Below are positions 8,792 through 15,517 of a stretch of 64,000 bases of DNA, piece by piece. The notes below the pieces were generated by a model, which saw only the letters and a list, made by a program, of their open reading frames with translations, ran no database searches and was not told the DNA's origin. A program made the position numbers and the translations under genes. Every line of letters starts with the position of its first letter. Positions within the stretch are counted from its first letter, which is position 1. The stretch is from Arthrobacter sp. C2 (GTDB lineage: Bacteria; Actinomycetota; Actinomycetes; Actinomycetales; Micrococcaceae), in the NCBI GenBank assembly GCA_024207135.1, contig CP042428.1, positions 124,001 to 188,000 on the forward strand, given 5' to 3'.

Positions 8792-9729
8792 GCACCGCCA
8801 TGATCCTGTCGCTGGTCCTCGGGCTGTCCCTGGGCAGCGGGCTGTGGCTGGTGCTGGTGCGGATCCCGGCGATGCGCCCGGTCACCTTCGCCCAACGCGT
8901 GGCCCCGCACCTGCGTGCCGGGCGCAGCGGATCGCGGATGCTCAACGAGTCCTTCGCGGCGCAGACGCCCTTCGGCCCGCTGGGCCGCATCCTTGGTCCC
9001 ATGCTGGCCGACGTGGCCAGGATGTCCCAACGCCTGAACCCCAGCAACGAGGCCATGGCCCGGAGGCTGGCCCGGGCCGGGCTGGGTATCAGCGTGCTGG
9101 ATTTCCGCGCCCAGCAGCTGCTGTGGTCCGCCGGGCTGACCCTGGCCGGTGCCGCGATGCTGGCCGCGAACCTCGTGGCCGGGCGCTTCAACCCGATGTT
9201 TGCGTTCCTCGTGCTGGTCTTTTGCGCCGTCGGAGGCTACCTGCTGCGCGACTGGTACCTGGGGGAGCAGACCACCCGGCGCAGCAGGCGGATCCTGGCC
9301 CAGTTCCCCACGATCGCCGAACTCATGGCGTTGGCCGTGGCCGCGGGGGAGAGCACCGTGGGATCCATCGAACGGGTGGCCCGCACCTCAAGGGGGGCGC
9401 TCAGCGAGGAATTCGCGCTGACGCTGGCCCACGTCCGCGCCGGGGCAACCCTGGCCGATGCACTGGCGGAGATGTCGGACCGGATCCAGTTGACGGCCAT
9501 GACCCGATTCGTCGACGCGATCACCGTGGCGGCCGAACGCGGGACCCCGATCGCCGCGGTGATGCGGGCCCAGGCCCAGGACGTGCGCGACGCGGCCAAG
9601 CGCGAGCTGATGGAATCGGCGGGGAAGAAGGAAATCGGCATGATGGTGCCCATAGTTTTCGGCGTGCTGCCGCTGACCATCGTTTTTGCGGTGTTCCCGG
9701 GGCTCGCGCTGATCGACATGAACTACTGA
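8788..9729 (+). CDS. tadC: Tad pilus inner-membrane platform protein TadC (type II secretion F-domain)
   Basis: 313 residues, second T2SSF platform subunit. An N-terminal helix, a central helix pair at about 115-155 and a C-terminal helix near 285-310 flank a cytoplasmic F domain (about 170-285, with FPTIAELMALAVAAGES and the motif RGTPIAAVMRAQAQDVRD). It starts in an ATGA overlap with tadB. In related loci the pilin gene follows directly; here that gene begins 226 bp downstream and is interrupted by the mobile element. Confidence 0.9.
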   Translation: MSTAMILSLVLGLSLGSGLWLVLVRIPAMRPVTFAQRVAPHLRAGRSGSRMLNESFAAQTPFGPLGRILGPMLADVARMSQRLNPSNEAMARRLARAGLGISVLDFRAQQLLWSAGLTLAGAAMLAANLVAGRFNPMFAFLVLVFCAVGGYLLRDWYLGEQTTRRSRRILAQFPTIAELMALAVAAGESTVGSIERVARTSRGALSEEFALTLAHVRAGATLADALAEMSDRIQLTAMTRFVDAITVAAERGTPIAAVMRAQAQDVRDAAKRELMESAGKKEIGMMVPIVFGVLPLTIVFAVFPGLALIDMNY

Positions 9730-9955
9730 CAGGAGGAATCACACCGCAAACCGCCCACCGGAAGGCGGCAAGGCCACACAGGCCGGGGCACCGACGAAGC
9801 TGCCCGGGAACCGATGGCCATCGCCGCGTCCCTCGGGTCGGCGACGTGCCCCCGGGAGGGGAGGGACCGGAGACACGTGGCAAGACATCGCATCATGTAG
9901 CACCAGGCTCCCGCGGCAGTGAAGGCCGCGGGGCAATCCAGCAAGGAGAAGGAAC

Positions 9956-10096
9956 ATGAGGATCGCAGACAGGATCGGGTTGATGGTCATCGGCATGGGA
10001 CTGTGGGTCGGCACCCACACCATGGACCTGGCCGGAAGCATCAAGCGCAACGAACGCGGGGATGTCCCGGGTTGGGTCATGATCTTGAAAGACTGA
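9956..10096 (+). pseudogene. 5' fragment of Tad-locus pilin-like gene, cut by element insertion
   Basis: An intact start region (AAGGAGAAGGAAC then ATG at 9956) encodes 43 residues of the original protein, ending in GDVPGWVMI inside the 16-bp att core. It then reads three element-derived codons (L-K-D) and stops at 10094-10096. The hydrophobic helix that completes the protein is found 9.6 kb away at 19699-19803. Joining the two across the core gives a continuous 77-codon frame. The position between tadC and tadE and the small size with a single hydrophobic helix suggest a Flp-type pilin or pseudopilin; the textbook G/xxxxE cleavage motif is not clear, so the role is inferred from context. Confidence 0.8.
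10069..10084. repeat. attL core (16 bp)
   Basis: GGGTTGGGTCATGATC, identical to 19683-19698. The bases on either side differ between the two copies, so the shared core is exactly 16 bp. It lies within codons 38-43 of the pilin-like gene. Confidence 0.9.
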
Positions 10097-10137
10097 TGTT
10101 GAAACTTAGAACACAATGACTTGACTAGCATGTATCC

Positions 10138-10782
10138 ATGACAGACATCGATGCACCTGTGCAAGCTCCTACTCCAGAAACAAACGATACAGGCCGAGAC
10201 AGTAGCCCGAGTGAACCCCCTCATGCCATTTTCGATGACAAGGTGTACGGCAAAAAGCTGGCTAAGGTCTTGCACGCCGACAATAGCTTCGACGGGCAGG
10301 CCGTGAAAGCCTTCCAACTGGCGGACTCGGCTATGCGTATTAGAATTCTTGCAAAGGTTCGAGCGAGTGGATATACCCATATGCAGAAACACTTGCCTGT
10401 AGTAACCGCACTCCTGATTTTCATACTCGGCTTTGTAGGAGTCTCACTCAAGGAAAACTTCTCCAGCCTCAGCGTCTCGCTGGCACAACTTGAAGAACTG
10501 GTTGCCAGCAATACACCGCTTGTCGAGATCACTGATTTGCTTGCGCGGACTACCGGCAACCAGAATCTGGTTTCAATAATAACGGGAGCGGTGCTGATCT
10601 TCCTGGTGCTCGCCGTCGGACGCGAGGGACGCTCGGACGCAAAAAAAGAAGCCAATCATATTGCGTGGCTCAAGGCGCTTGAGACGGCTGACGCGATAGC
10701 TACCAAATGTGAAGACGAGGAAGGCGAGGGGAAATCGAAGGCGTCAGGGACTACTGGTACCGTACCGGGCGCTGCCGGGTAG
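10138..10782 (+). CDS. Two-helix membrane protein at the attL end of the element, unknown function
   Basis: 214 residues: a polar, Pro/Thr/Ser-rich N-terminus (1-30), an amphipathic helical region (32-84), a transmembrane helix at about 86-104, an external loop of about 40 residues, a second helix at about 144-161 and a charged cytoplasmic tail. No enzyme motif is visible. It is the only plus-strand gene of the element and sits 53 bp inside attL, the position where integrated elements often carry host-altering cargo. No Shine-Dalgarno precedes the ATG, so it may be translated from a leaderless or nearly leaderless message. I do not recognise a family. Confidence 0.7.
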   Translation: MTDIDAPVQAPTPETNDTGRDSSPSEPPHAIFDDKVYGKKLAKVLHADNSFDGQAVKAFQLADSAMRIRILAKVRASGYTHMQKHLPVVTALLIFILGFVGVSLKENFSSLSVSLAQLEELVASNTPLVEITDLLARTTGNQNLVSIITGAVLIFLVLAVGREGRSDAKKEANHIAWLKALETADAIATKCEDEEGEGKSKASGTTGTVPGAAG

Positions 10783-10876
10783 TAACATTCGACCGAGTCA
10801 GGCGGTCTCGACTTCGAAATGGAGTGGGGGACCGTTTGTCCCGTGATCTTGAAGCTCTCATGTAAGGATAAGGAAA

Positions 10877-10910
10877 AGGCCCCAGCCTTCGTAAGTGAAG
10901 ACTGGGGCCT
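10877..10910 (-). terminator. Terminator of the YjzC-like operon
   Basis: Nine-bp arms AGGCCCCAG and CTGGGGCCT enclose an inner CTTC/GAAG pair. On the minus strand a TTTTCC tract follows, just after the stop of the 46-residue gene. It could also end the plus-strand message of the gene at 10138, but the plus-strand tail lacks T residues. Confidence 0.75.
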
Positions 10911-10921
10911 ATCCTGGCTAA

Positions 10922-11062
10922 CTAATTGCTGCGAACCCATTCCTTGCGGTTAGCGTCATACGTGGCCCAGTAGCCCTTGGGAGAGTCCAGGGACCCGTCG
11001 AAGAACCGACGGTCGCCATGCTCTGGGCCGTCAGCGAGCGAGCGCTCGTTGTAGGCCGTCAC
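10922..11062 (-). CDS. 46-residue protein coupled to the YjzC-like gene
   Basis: A short GTG-initiated frame whose start overlaps the upstream stop (GTGA), a normal sign of translational coupling. The sequence is acidic and aromatic, with RRFFDGSLDSPKGYWATYD and a terminal KEWVRSN; no membrane helix or cysteine pair. The FDGS..SPKGYW pattern looks like a small folded domain rather than chance coding. Function unknown; context suggests that it works with the YjzC-like partner. Confidence 0.6.
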   Translation of the reverse strand: MTAYNERSLADGPEHGDRRFFDGSLDSPKGYWATYDANRKEWVRSN

Positions 11063-11253
11063 TTGCCACGCCCGGCGTTGTTCCTCGTACGGTCAGCAAT
11101 GACGTAGGACTGGCCGGGTTTCGGCGTTGGAGGAAGAGTGGTTCCCCTCGGAACTGTCCTCTCCTGGCCGGTGTGGCCTCCGCGGGAGCCAATGATTTCG
11201 TACTGTGCGGATGCGGGAGCAGGCTGTCCCGGCTTGAGCGGCGATGATGCCAT
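11059..11253 (-). CDS. YjzC-like small protein
   Basis: 64 residues resembling the YjzC family: KPGQPAPASAQYEIIGSRGG near the N-terminus, TGQERTV, then LPPTPKPGQSY. Family members are about 55-65 residues, cytoplasmic and of unknown function, and are often carried by mobile DNA in actinobacteria. GAAGGGAC lies about 10 nt before the ATG. Its TGA overlaps the GTG of the 46-residue gene, making a two-gene unit closed by a hairpin terminator. Confidence 0.75.
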   Translation of the reverse strand: MASSPLKPGQPAPASAQYEIIGSRGGHTGQERTVPRGTTLPPTPKPGQSYVIADRTRNNAGRGK

Positions 11254-11701
11254 GGTCTTAGTCCCTTCAGACTAATTGGGTACGAAAACCAAGTCCTTCA
11301 GCGACTTCGACACGCCGTAAAAGTTGCGGTCCGAGATGGATAACCACTACTCTCGAAACATTCCCCTGCAAAGGAAACAACTCAATACCGAATCTCAGCC
11401 CCAGCGGCCTAGCCGCTTGGGGCTAGATTCCTTTGGTCTTGCTTTCTCGTTAAAGCCTACATCTAGTGGGGCCTCAAGGGTTAGACCCCAATATGATGTA
11501 TTACACCGCTGTCATTCCACCTGCCGACTGCCCACAAGCCCTGTGGATAAACTGCCGACGTTAAGCCGCGAGAATTCAATGAATTCGAATATTTGTCCAC
11601 AGGGTGAGGGCTGGTCGACAGAAAAATAAATCTCTGGCGTGTCGTTCGGCACGGCGTGTCGGAAAGTGTCCTCTGGCCGATTGCTGTAGGTGCATGTGGA
11701 A
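11254..11701. other. 448-bp non-coding region with an inverted pair of DnaA-box-like sites
   Basis: No convincing gene. TGTGGATAA at 11542-11550 is a perfect reverse complement of the DnaA box TTATCCACA. TTGTCCACA at 11593-11601 matches the box preferred by high-G+C actinobacteria. The two face each other across an AT-rich 42-bp spacer that contains the palindrome GAATTCAATGAATTC. A hairpin with arms like AGCCCCAGCGG/CCGCTTGGGGCT lies at about 11398-11425. This may be a secondary origin, a DnaA-controlled promoter or a partition-type site. Confidence 0.45.
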
Positions 11702-12241
11702 TTACGGTCCCGGATTCCACCAATGCTTGAGGCCTAGATCTCGCTGTGCCTGGTCTATGAATTTGCTCCACGCCTTCTTTTGCTGAGAGCGTTCTTCATT
11801 CTTAGTATTGCCGTCGAACGACGCGCCAACCCAAGTGATCAAAAGATCCAGATAGGTGTTATACAGCTTCTGAGCCTTAGTCGATCCGATTATTTCCAGA
11901 TCGTAGCGAAACTTGTATGATCCCTTTATCCTTTTTGACAGCTTACGTGACGTATTATTTATATGTTCAACAGAATGCATGTAAGCGTAATTATCCGAGC
12001 TGTAGTCATTTTCCTGTGGATAATTATTGTAATGAGATTTCTGCTGTTCTAGATAGTTTTTTATGTCTAATACAAGACTTCTCTCATATTTCGTTATCTC
12101 ACGATAAAGTGCGATCCTTTGTTGTCTCTGCCAGCGCTTACTTTCATTGAATCCAGCTATCATGTATCCGGTTGCGCCTACCAAGAGTGCTACTAGGACG
12201 CTCACCGCCCCCGGTGCAATGGATTCGATAAATTCATTCAT
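11702..12241 (-). CDS. Single-pass membrane protein with long cytoplasmic helical domain, unknown
   Basis: 179 residues with one transmembrane helix at about 9-30, followed by a basic, charged and probably helical domain beginning SKRWQRQQRIALYREITKYE. It is notably rich in Asn, Lys, Tyr and Ile and its DNA is the most AT-rich coding stretch of the window, indicating acquisition from a different background. The N-out, C-in layout is typical of small phage- or island-encoded proteins, for example some immunity or exclusion proteins, but no specific family is recognised. Confidence 0.65.
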   Translation of the reverse strand: MNEFIESIAPGAVSVLVALLVGATGYMIAGFNESKRWQRQQRIALYREITKYERSLVLDIKNYLEQQKSHYNNYPQENDYSSDNYAYMHSVEHINNTSRKLSKRIKGSYKFRYDLEIIGSTKAQKLYNTYLDLLITWVGASFDGNTKNEERSQQKKAWSKFIDQAQRDLGLKHWWNPGP

Positions 12242-12406
12242 GTACTGATCATAGAAGGTGCCCGAGATCGCGTGAATTTAGTGCGCGTTGGGGTCTGGGA
12301 TATTTGGGTGCAATTGGTGCGATATGGCGGATCGGGGAACATCTGGCGAGCTGGAAAAAGACGGTCTTGCGCGGGGCTTCCTTGGATGATGCACCATCAA
12401 GAAACG

Positions 12407-12649
12407 TTAGCGCATGGCATCGATCTTAACCAAGGCCCGGTAGGTGGCACCAATGAGCAGGATTATTCCCACGATAGCTAGTAGTCCACCTATGGAAGCT
12501 ATGACAAGGAATGGGAGGTCTAGCTCCGTGGAGCCATTGTCGAAAGCCATCCGAGTGCCGAACGCAAATCCGATGAAGGTTATTAGCGGACTTGCGAGAA
12601 TCAAGCTAATACCACCTACGAAAAGCCCTGCCGAGTTTTTGTACTGCAT
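12407..12649 (-). CDS. 80-residue two-helix membrane protein, unknown
   Basis: Two hydrophobic helices (about 8-30 and 46-68) separated by a short acidic loop (DNGSTELD). The ATG at 12649 is chosen because AGGGGGAA lies about 5 nt upstream; the longer frame starting at 12718 would add a segment with no ribosome site that overlaps the recombinase gene. It lies directly downstream of the small serine recombinase on the same strand and is probably cotranscribed. A holin-like size and topology are noted, but no lysis partner is present. Confidence 0.6.
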   Translation of the reverse strand: MQYKNSAGLFVGGISLILASPLITFIGFAFGTRMAFDNGSTELDLPFLVIASIGGLLAIVGIILLIGATYRALVKIDAMR

Positions 12650-12696
12650 GGTTCCCCCTGTGAATGAAACTGATATTGGTAGATTACATGGCCCGG

Positions 12697-13362
12697 CTAA
12701 TACTTCACATGTGCCCATGCCTCAGAGTTAAGGATCTTCTTGATCGTGGCAGGATACCAACGCGCTCCGCCCTGTGCTGTGGGGATCTGCTCGTCAGTGA
12801 GACCGTTGGCAATGGCCGTGAGTGTCGCACCCTCGGAGCGTTCCGCCTTGATACGTGCCACAACTTCCACGGGTAGGCCTGTGCGTCGTCCTAGGACGAC
12901 ACCCTGCCTCTTGAGTTCTGCGAGCGCTTCACGTGTTCGGTCGCCGATAAGACGGCGTTCATACTGAGCCACTGAGATCTGCACGTTGGCCATGAACTCA
13001 CCCTGTGATGTGGTGGTGTCGAGATCCATCTCGGATAGGACCATGGCCCATCCCTGTTTGCGGGACAGTGTCATGAGGCGGGAGAACTCTTCCACGTTCC
13101 TTGAGATCCGATCAATGCGGATAGCCAAGAGGTACTGTGCCTGTCCTGCCTTGAGGAGATCCAGTGCTTCATTCAGCAGTGGCCTAGCCTTCCGGGTCAT
13201 GCTCTTACCGGATGCCTGTTCCCGGATGACGATGACGTTCCATCCACGAGACTCTGCTACCTGCATTAGCACCTGCACTTGACCGTCAAGGCTTGCCCCG
13301 GACTTGGCCTGTTCCTCGGTCGAGACTCGGGCGTAAACGATGGCGGTCTGTGTGGTTTCCAT
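12697..13362 (-). CDS. Small serine recombinase (resolvase/invertase family)
   Basis: 221 residues. The catalytic domain has YARVSTEEQ with nucleophile Ser14, the LDGQ...AESRGW segment, AIRIDRISRN (active-site arginines) and a GEFMANVQISVAQYERRLIGDRTREAL helix, followed by a C-terminal helix-turn-helix-like part (EGATLTAIANGLTDEQIPT...GARWYPATIKKIL). This size fits resolvases that reduce multimers, or invertases, rather than large integrases. A TATAAA box lies 8 nt before the start, with an inverted repeat upstream, suggesting autoregulation. A second recombinase besides the integrase implies that the element has a circular replicating state needing multimer resolution. Confidence 0.88.
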   Translation of the reverse strand: METTQTAIVYARVSTEEQAKSGASLDGQVQVLMQVAESRGWNVIVIREQASGKSMTRKARPLLNEALDLLKAGQAQYLLAIRIDRISRNVEEFSRLMTLSRKQGWAMVLSEMDLDTTTSQGEFMANVQISVAQYERRLIGDRTREALAELKRQGVVLGRRTGLPVEVVARIKAERSEGATLTAIANGLTDEQIPTAQGGARWYPATIKKILNSEAWAHVKY

Positions 13363-13396
13363 GCTCTCAGTTTATACCAAACGGTCCTTTGGTTTA
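13363..13396 (-). promoter_or_regulatory. Recombinase promoter with operator-like inverted repeat
   Basis: On the minus strand TATAAA lies 8 nt before the ATG, and a 17-nt spacer contains the inverted repeat ACCAAA-N6-TTTGGT (13376-13393). The repeat fills the spacer between the putative -10 and a weak TTTAAA -35, an arrangement typical of an operator or of a res subsite bound by the recombinase. Confidence 0.45.
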
Positions 13397-13458
13397 AATA
13401 TATGCGTGACGTGGTGTGATTTCAAGGGTCGGCAGAACGCCTTAGGACAACAAGAAGA

Positions 13459-13480
13459 GCCCCTGTCAGAAACAGAGGCC
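13459..13480 (-). terminator. Terminator after the 131-residue membrane protein gene
   Basis: On the minus strand GGCCTCTGT and ACAGGGGC pair over eight positions (one G-U) around TTCTG, followed by TCTTCTTGTT. It lies about 70 nt past the stop at 13549 and before the recombinase promoter. Confidence 0.5.
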
Positions 13481-13548
13481 CTTCGTTGCTGGGAAACCCA
13501 ACATATTCAGTTCAGTTACTTACGGAGACAATCAGCGTGTCCGCTAGA

Positions 13549-13944
13549 TCAACCCGCGCTAGGCGAGCAGGCCTCAGACAAGCCTCGAATCACTTCCTTG
13601 CTGGTGCCATATTCCTGGGAGAAGGTGATTGCAGCTTCGTTGTATCGTTCTGCGATGTCGCCTTCAAGTGGATCTTGAATCTTTGACGTGCTGGCATCGA
13701 TGGTGTCTTCCAACATCGTGATGAAATCTCCAGTGAAAGTCACGTACTCAGTGCAGAGTGATCTATGAGTCTGCGCTGCCGCTAGCTCACTGTCTACGGC
13801 CGTCTGGGTTGCTTGCGCGCTCGCCACTTGAGCTTCGAGGGCTTGGATGGTTTTATCAGCTTTCTGATCTGCAATGACAAATCCGAGTCCACCCCCAACC
13901 ACTAGTGCGATAGCTGCGCTTCCGATGATTAGCTTGTTTTTCAT
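13549..13944 (-). CDS. 131-residue membrane-anchored coiled-coil protein, unknown
   Basis: An N-terminal hydrophobic segment (about 4-24, KNKLIIGSAAIALVVGGG) acts as signal anchor; the rest is an external helical region (ADKTIQALEAQVASAQATQ) with two cysteines far apart. No lipobox. Two start choices exist: ATG 13962 within the duplicated leader and ATG 13944, which follows GGGGAAT; the latter gives the more natural signal anchor. It shares its 5' leader with the zinc-ribbon gene upstream, so the two are probably co-regulated. Family not recognised. Confidence 0.6.
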   Translation of the reverse strand: MKNKLIIGSAAIALVVGGGLGFVIADQKADKTIQALEAQVASAQATQTAVDSELAAAQTHRSLCTEYVTFTGDFITMLEDTIDASTSKIQDPLEGDIAERYNEAAITFSQEYGTSKEVIRGLSEACSPSAG

Positions 13945-13952
13945 ATTCCCCG

Positions 13953-13996
13953 TGTTCCCCATCGAGTGTGATCAGAGTGATTTTCAGATCCTACAG
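13953..13996. repeat. Duplicated promoter/leader module, copy A
   Basis: Near-identical to 14623-14667. Read on the minus strand it carries CTGTAGGATC (TAGGAT as a -10 candidate), then AATCACTCTGATCACACT and the ATGGGGAACA start region. It precedes the 131-residue membrane protein gene. Confidence 0.75.
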
Positions 13997-14065
13997 TTCA
14001 TAGGAGTCACTCGGAGCATTCGGCCCATCTGATGACTTATCGTCGGCACCGAGGACACTTGCTTG

Positions 14066-14623
14066 CTACTCCTTGGGCTTGGTGAAGGCGGTCCATTCCT
14101 TCCCATCCCACCAACGTAGTTGGGAAGGATCTGGCTTGGGGTCTGAATAGAATCCAGGAGGTGGCAACACTTTCTCGAGGGTCTCGGGATCGGCAGTCGT
14201 GGCCACAGGTTTGGGGGTGGTGCCCTTTCTAGCCCTTGCTGACGCGCGAGCCAACATTTCATTGATCTCCCGAACTTCGTCACTGATGGGCGTAGGGACA
14301 GCCACCGCTGGTGCAATCTGCGTCTGGGCGAGTTTGGCTTCTCGGAAGGTGGCTTGGGCGTCGGCCCTTCGCCTTGCCAAGTCGTCAGCCTCTTCCTGTC
14401 GTTTACTTGCTCCCTCTTGCCAGCGCTGAGCGGCGGTTTGTCGGTGAAGGGAAGTCTGGTGTCCGCAAGCTCCGCAAGTTCCGGCCAGCGACATTGCCGC
14501 CTCAGAGCCAAACGCGGTAGTGGCAGCAACCATTACTCGCGTGAAGTTTCGTACGCCCTTTTCGACTCTTGACGCATTGCACTTCACGCAATCCCTACAG
14601 CCTGTCAATACTCTCCGCGCCAT
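14066..14623 (-). CDS. Zinc-ribbon and DUF2510 protein, unknown function
   Basis: 185 residues. The N-terminal part has paired cysteines (C9, C12, C15 and C50, C53 with a following His), suggesting a zinc ribbon; a charged helical segment (about 60-105) follows, and the C-terminus is a clear DUF2510 domain at about 150-183 (PPGFYSDP...LRWWDGKEWT). DUF2510 is widespread in actinobacterial membrane-associated proteins and its role is unknown. ATG 14632 and ATG 14623 are alternative starts inside the duplicated leader. Downstream on the same strand is the 131-residue membrane gene under its own copy of that leader. Confidence 0.7.
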   Translation of the reverse strand: MARRVLTGCRDCVKCNASRVEKGVRNFTRVMVAATTAFGSEAAMSLAGTCGACGHQTSLHRQTAAQRWQEGASKRQEEADDLARRRADAQATFREAKLAQTQIAPAVAVPTPISDEVREINEMLARASARARKGTTPKPVATTADPETLEKVLPPPGFYSDPKPDPSQLRWWDGKEWTAFTKPKE

Positions 14624-14667
14624 GTTCCCCATCCAGTGTGATCAGAGTGATTTCCTTGATCCTACAG
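14623..14667. repeat. Duplicated promoter/leader module, copy B
   Basis: Matches copy A (13953-13996) over almost its whole length with a one-base length difference. It contains the same TAGGAT, the same GATCAGAGTGATTT block on the plus strand, and the same ATGGGGAAC start region of the DUF2510 gene. Confidence 0.75.
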
Positions 14668-15215
14668 AGTGCGCATGGTGCTCTCGTGGTTCTATTCATT
14701 AGATGACTCATCGTCACTCTTGATAGCTGTCGCTGGTTTGACCTCCCCGCAACTCTGATTGACTCTGATTGACGCTCCGGTATGTTTACTCCCCGAATCG
14801 TGAATTTCCCAAGCACCCTGCCCAGCGTTCCTGAGAGGCACCGGCCAAAGTTTCGGGAATGACGACCGCATCCAGGAATTAACTCTTCCTTGCAAACATT
14901 GGGGGGTGGAGCAAGCCCGTTCCCCCCGTTGATCCCTGCTTTACCCATCAACAGGCCTAGTATCTCTCCACGTGATTTCTGGATGGGCTTCCATGCATCC
15001 GATTGGGAGAATGGCCTGTGTGATCCGCTGAGACTTCCCGCCAACGAATGCCCGCAAATATCCTGCAATGCCCCCAGAGTCGATGCTATTGCTTTTGGCA
15101 CCTCCATGGGCGACACCTCCAAGAGTGAGACTGTCAGTGTAGAGATAATGCGTAGAGATAATGGGTTCCATGCAAGCGAGGTTCCATGGAACTGGCAATG
15201 GGGCACGATGGGGTG
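14668..15215. other. Region without a convincing gene; tandem ACTCTGATTG repeat
   Basis: About 550 bases between the primase and the DUF2510 gene. Open minus-strand frames exist, but none has a ribosome site, conserved motif or gene-like composition; short stretches in different frames look mildly protein-like, so a decayed gene is possible. A 10-bp tandem repeat ACTCTGATTG is at 14752-14771; on the minus strand it gives AATCAGAGT twice, echoing the ATCAGAGT core of the two leader modules. Confidence 0.45.
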
Positions 15216-15495
15216 ACGAAGGGGTGGCGACTCCTTACCCCTTTGCCCAACTTCCTTACAAACAAAGGGATGTAAGAGAGGGGCAACGGGGATGAAGGGG
15301 ATGAAGGGGTAAAACGTGAAACTCCGTCCCACTTGCTACAGCACAGGAGACGATGCCCTCTTTTTCCATACAATAAAGATTATAGAACTTTACCCCTTCA
15401 TCCCCTTTGTGGCCTCTGATTCCCTTGCAAACAAAGGGATGCGGGCGAAGGGGTAGCGACTTTTTACCCCTTCGCTACCCCTTCGCTACCCCTTC
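15216..15495. other. Candidate replication origin: two iteron clusters around an AT-rich core
   Basis: The 9-mer GAAGGGGTA or a one-base variant occurs at 15218, 15236 (inverted), 15294, 15303, 15391 (inverted), 15447, and then three times at 15465, 15476 and 15487 (inverted), these last at an exact 11-bp spacing. Two longer modules repeat on each side: CGAAGGGGTRGCGACTYYTT at 15217 and 15446, and CTTRCAAACAAAGGGATG at 15255 and 15424. Between the clusters, 15361-15390 has only 6 G/C in 30 bases. It ends 22 bp past the stop of the primase gene. Iterons flanking an AT-rich core 3' of a primase-helicase gene is the known layout of SaPI-type origins. Confidence 0.72.
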
Positions 15496-15517
15496 GCTCC
15501 CCATTTGCCGTGGTCAA

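Noticed and set aside
11324-11629. Plus-strand frame of 101 codons in the DnaA-box gap
   Set aside because: No ribosome site, no recognisable motif, and it runs through the two DnaA boxes and a hairpin.
12272-12481. Plus-strand frame of 69 codons
   Set aside because: Overlaps the end of the 80-residue membrane protein, which has a good ribosome site and typical helices.
14595-15332. Minus-strand frame of 245 codons spanning the DUF2510 start and the gap
   Set aside because: Runs across the duplicated leader and the iterons and lacks motifs; treated as non-coding, possibly with decayed pieces.
15216-15495. CRISPR array
   Set aside because: The repeats are 9-11 bp, not 25-35 bp, occur in both orientations, and have no uniform spacers; no cas genes are nearby.
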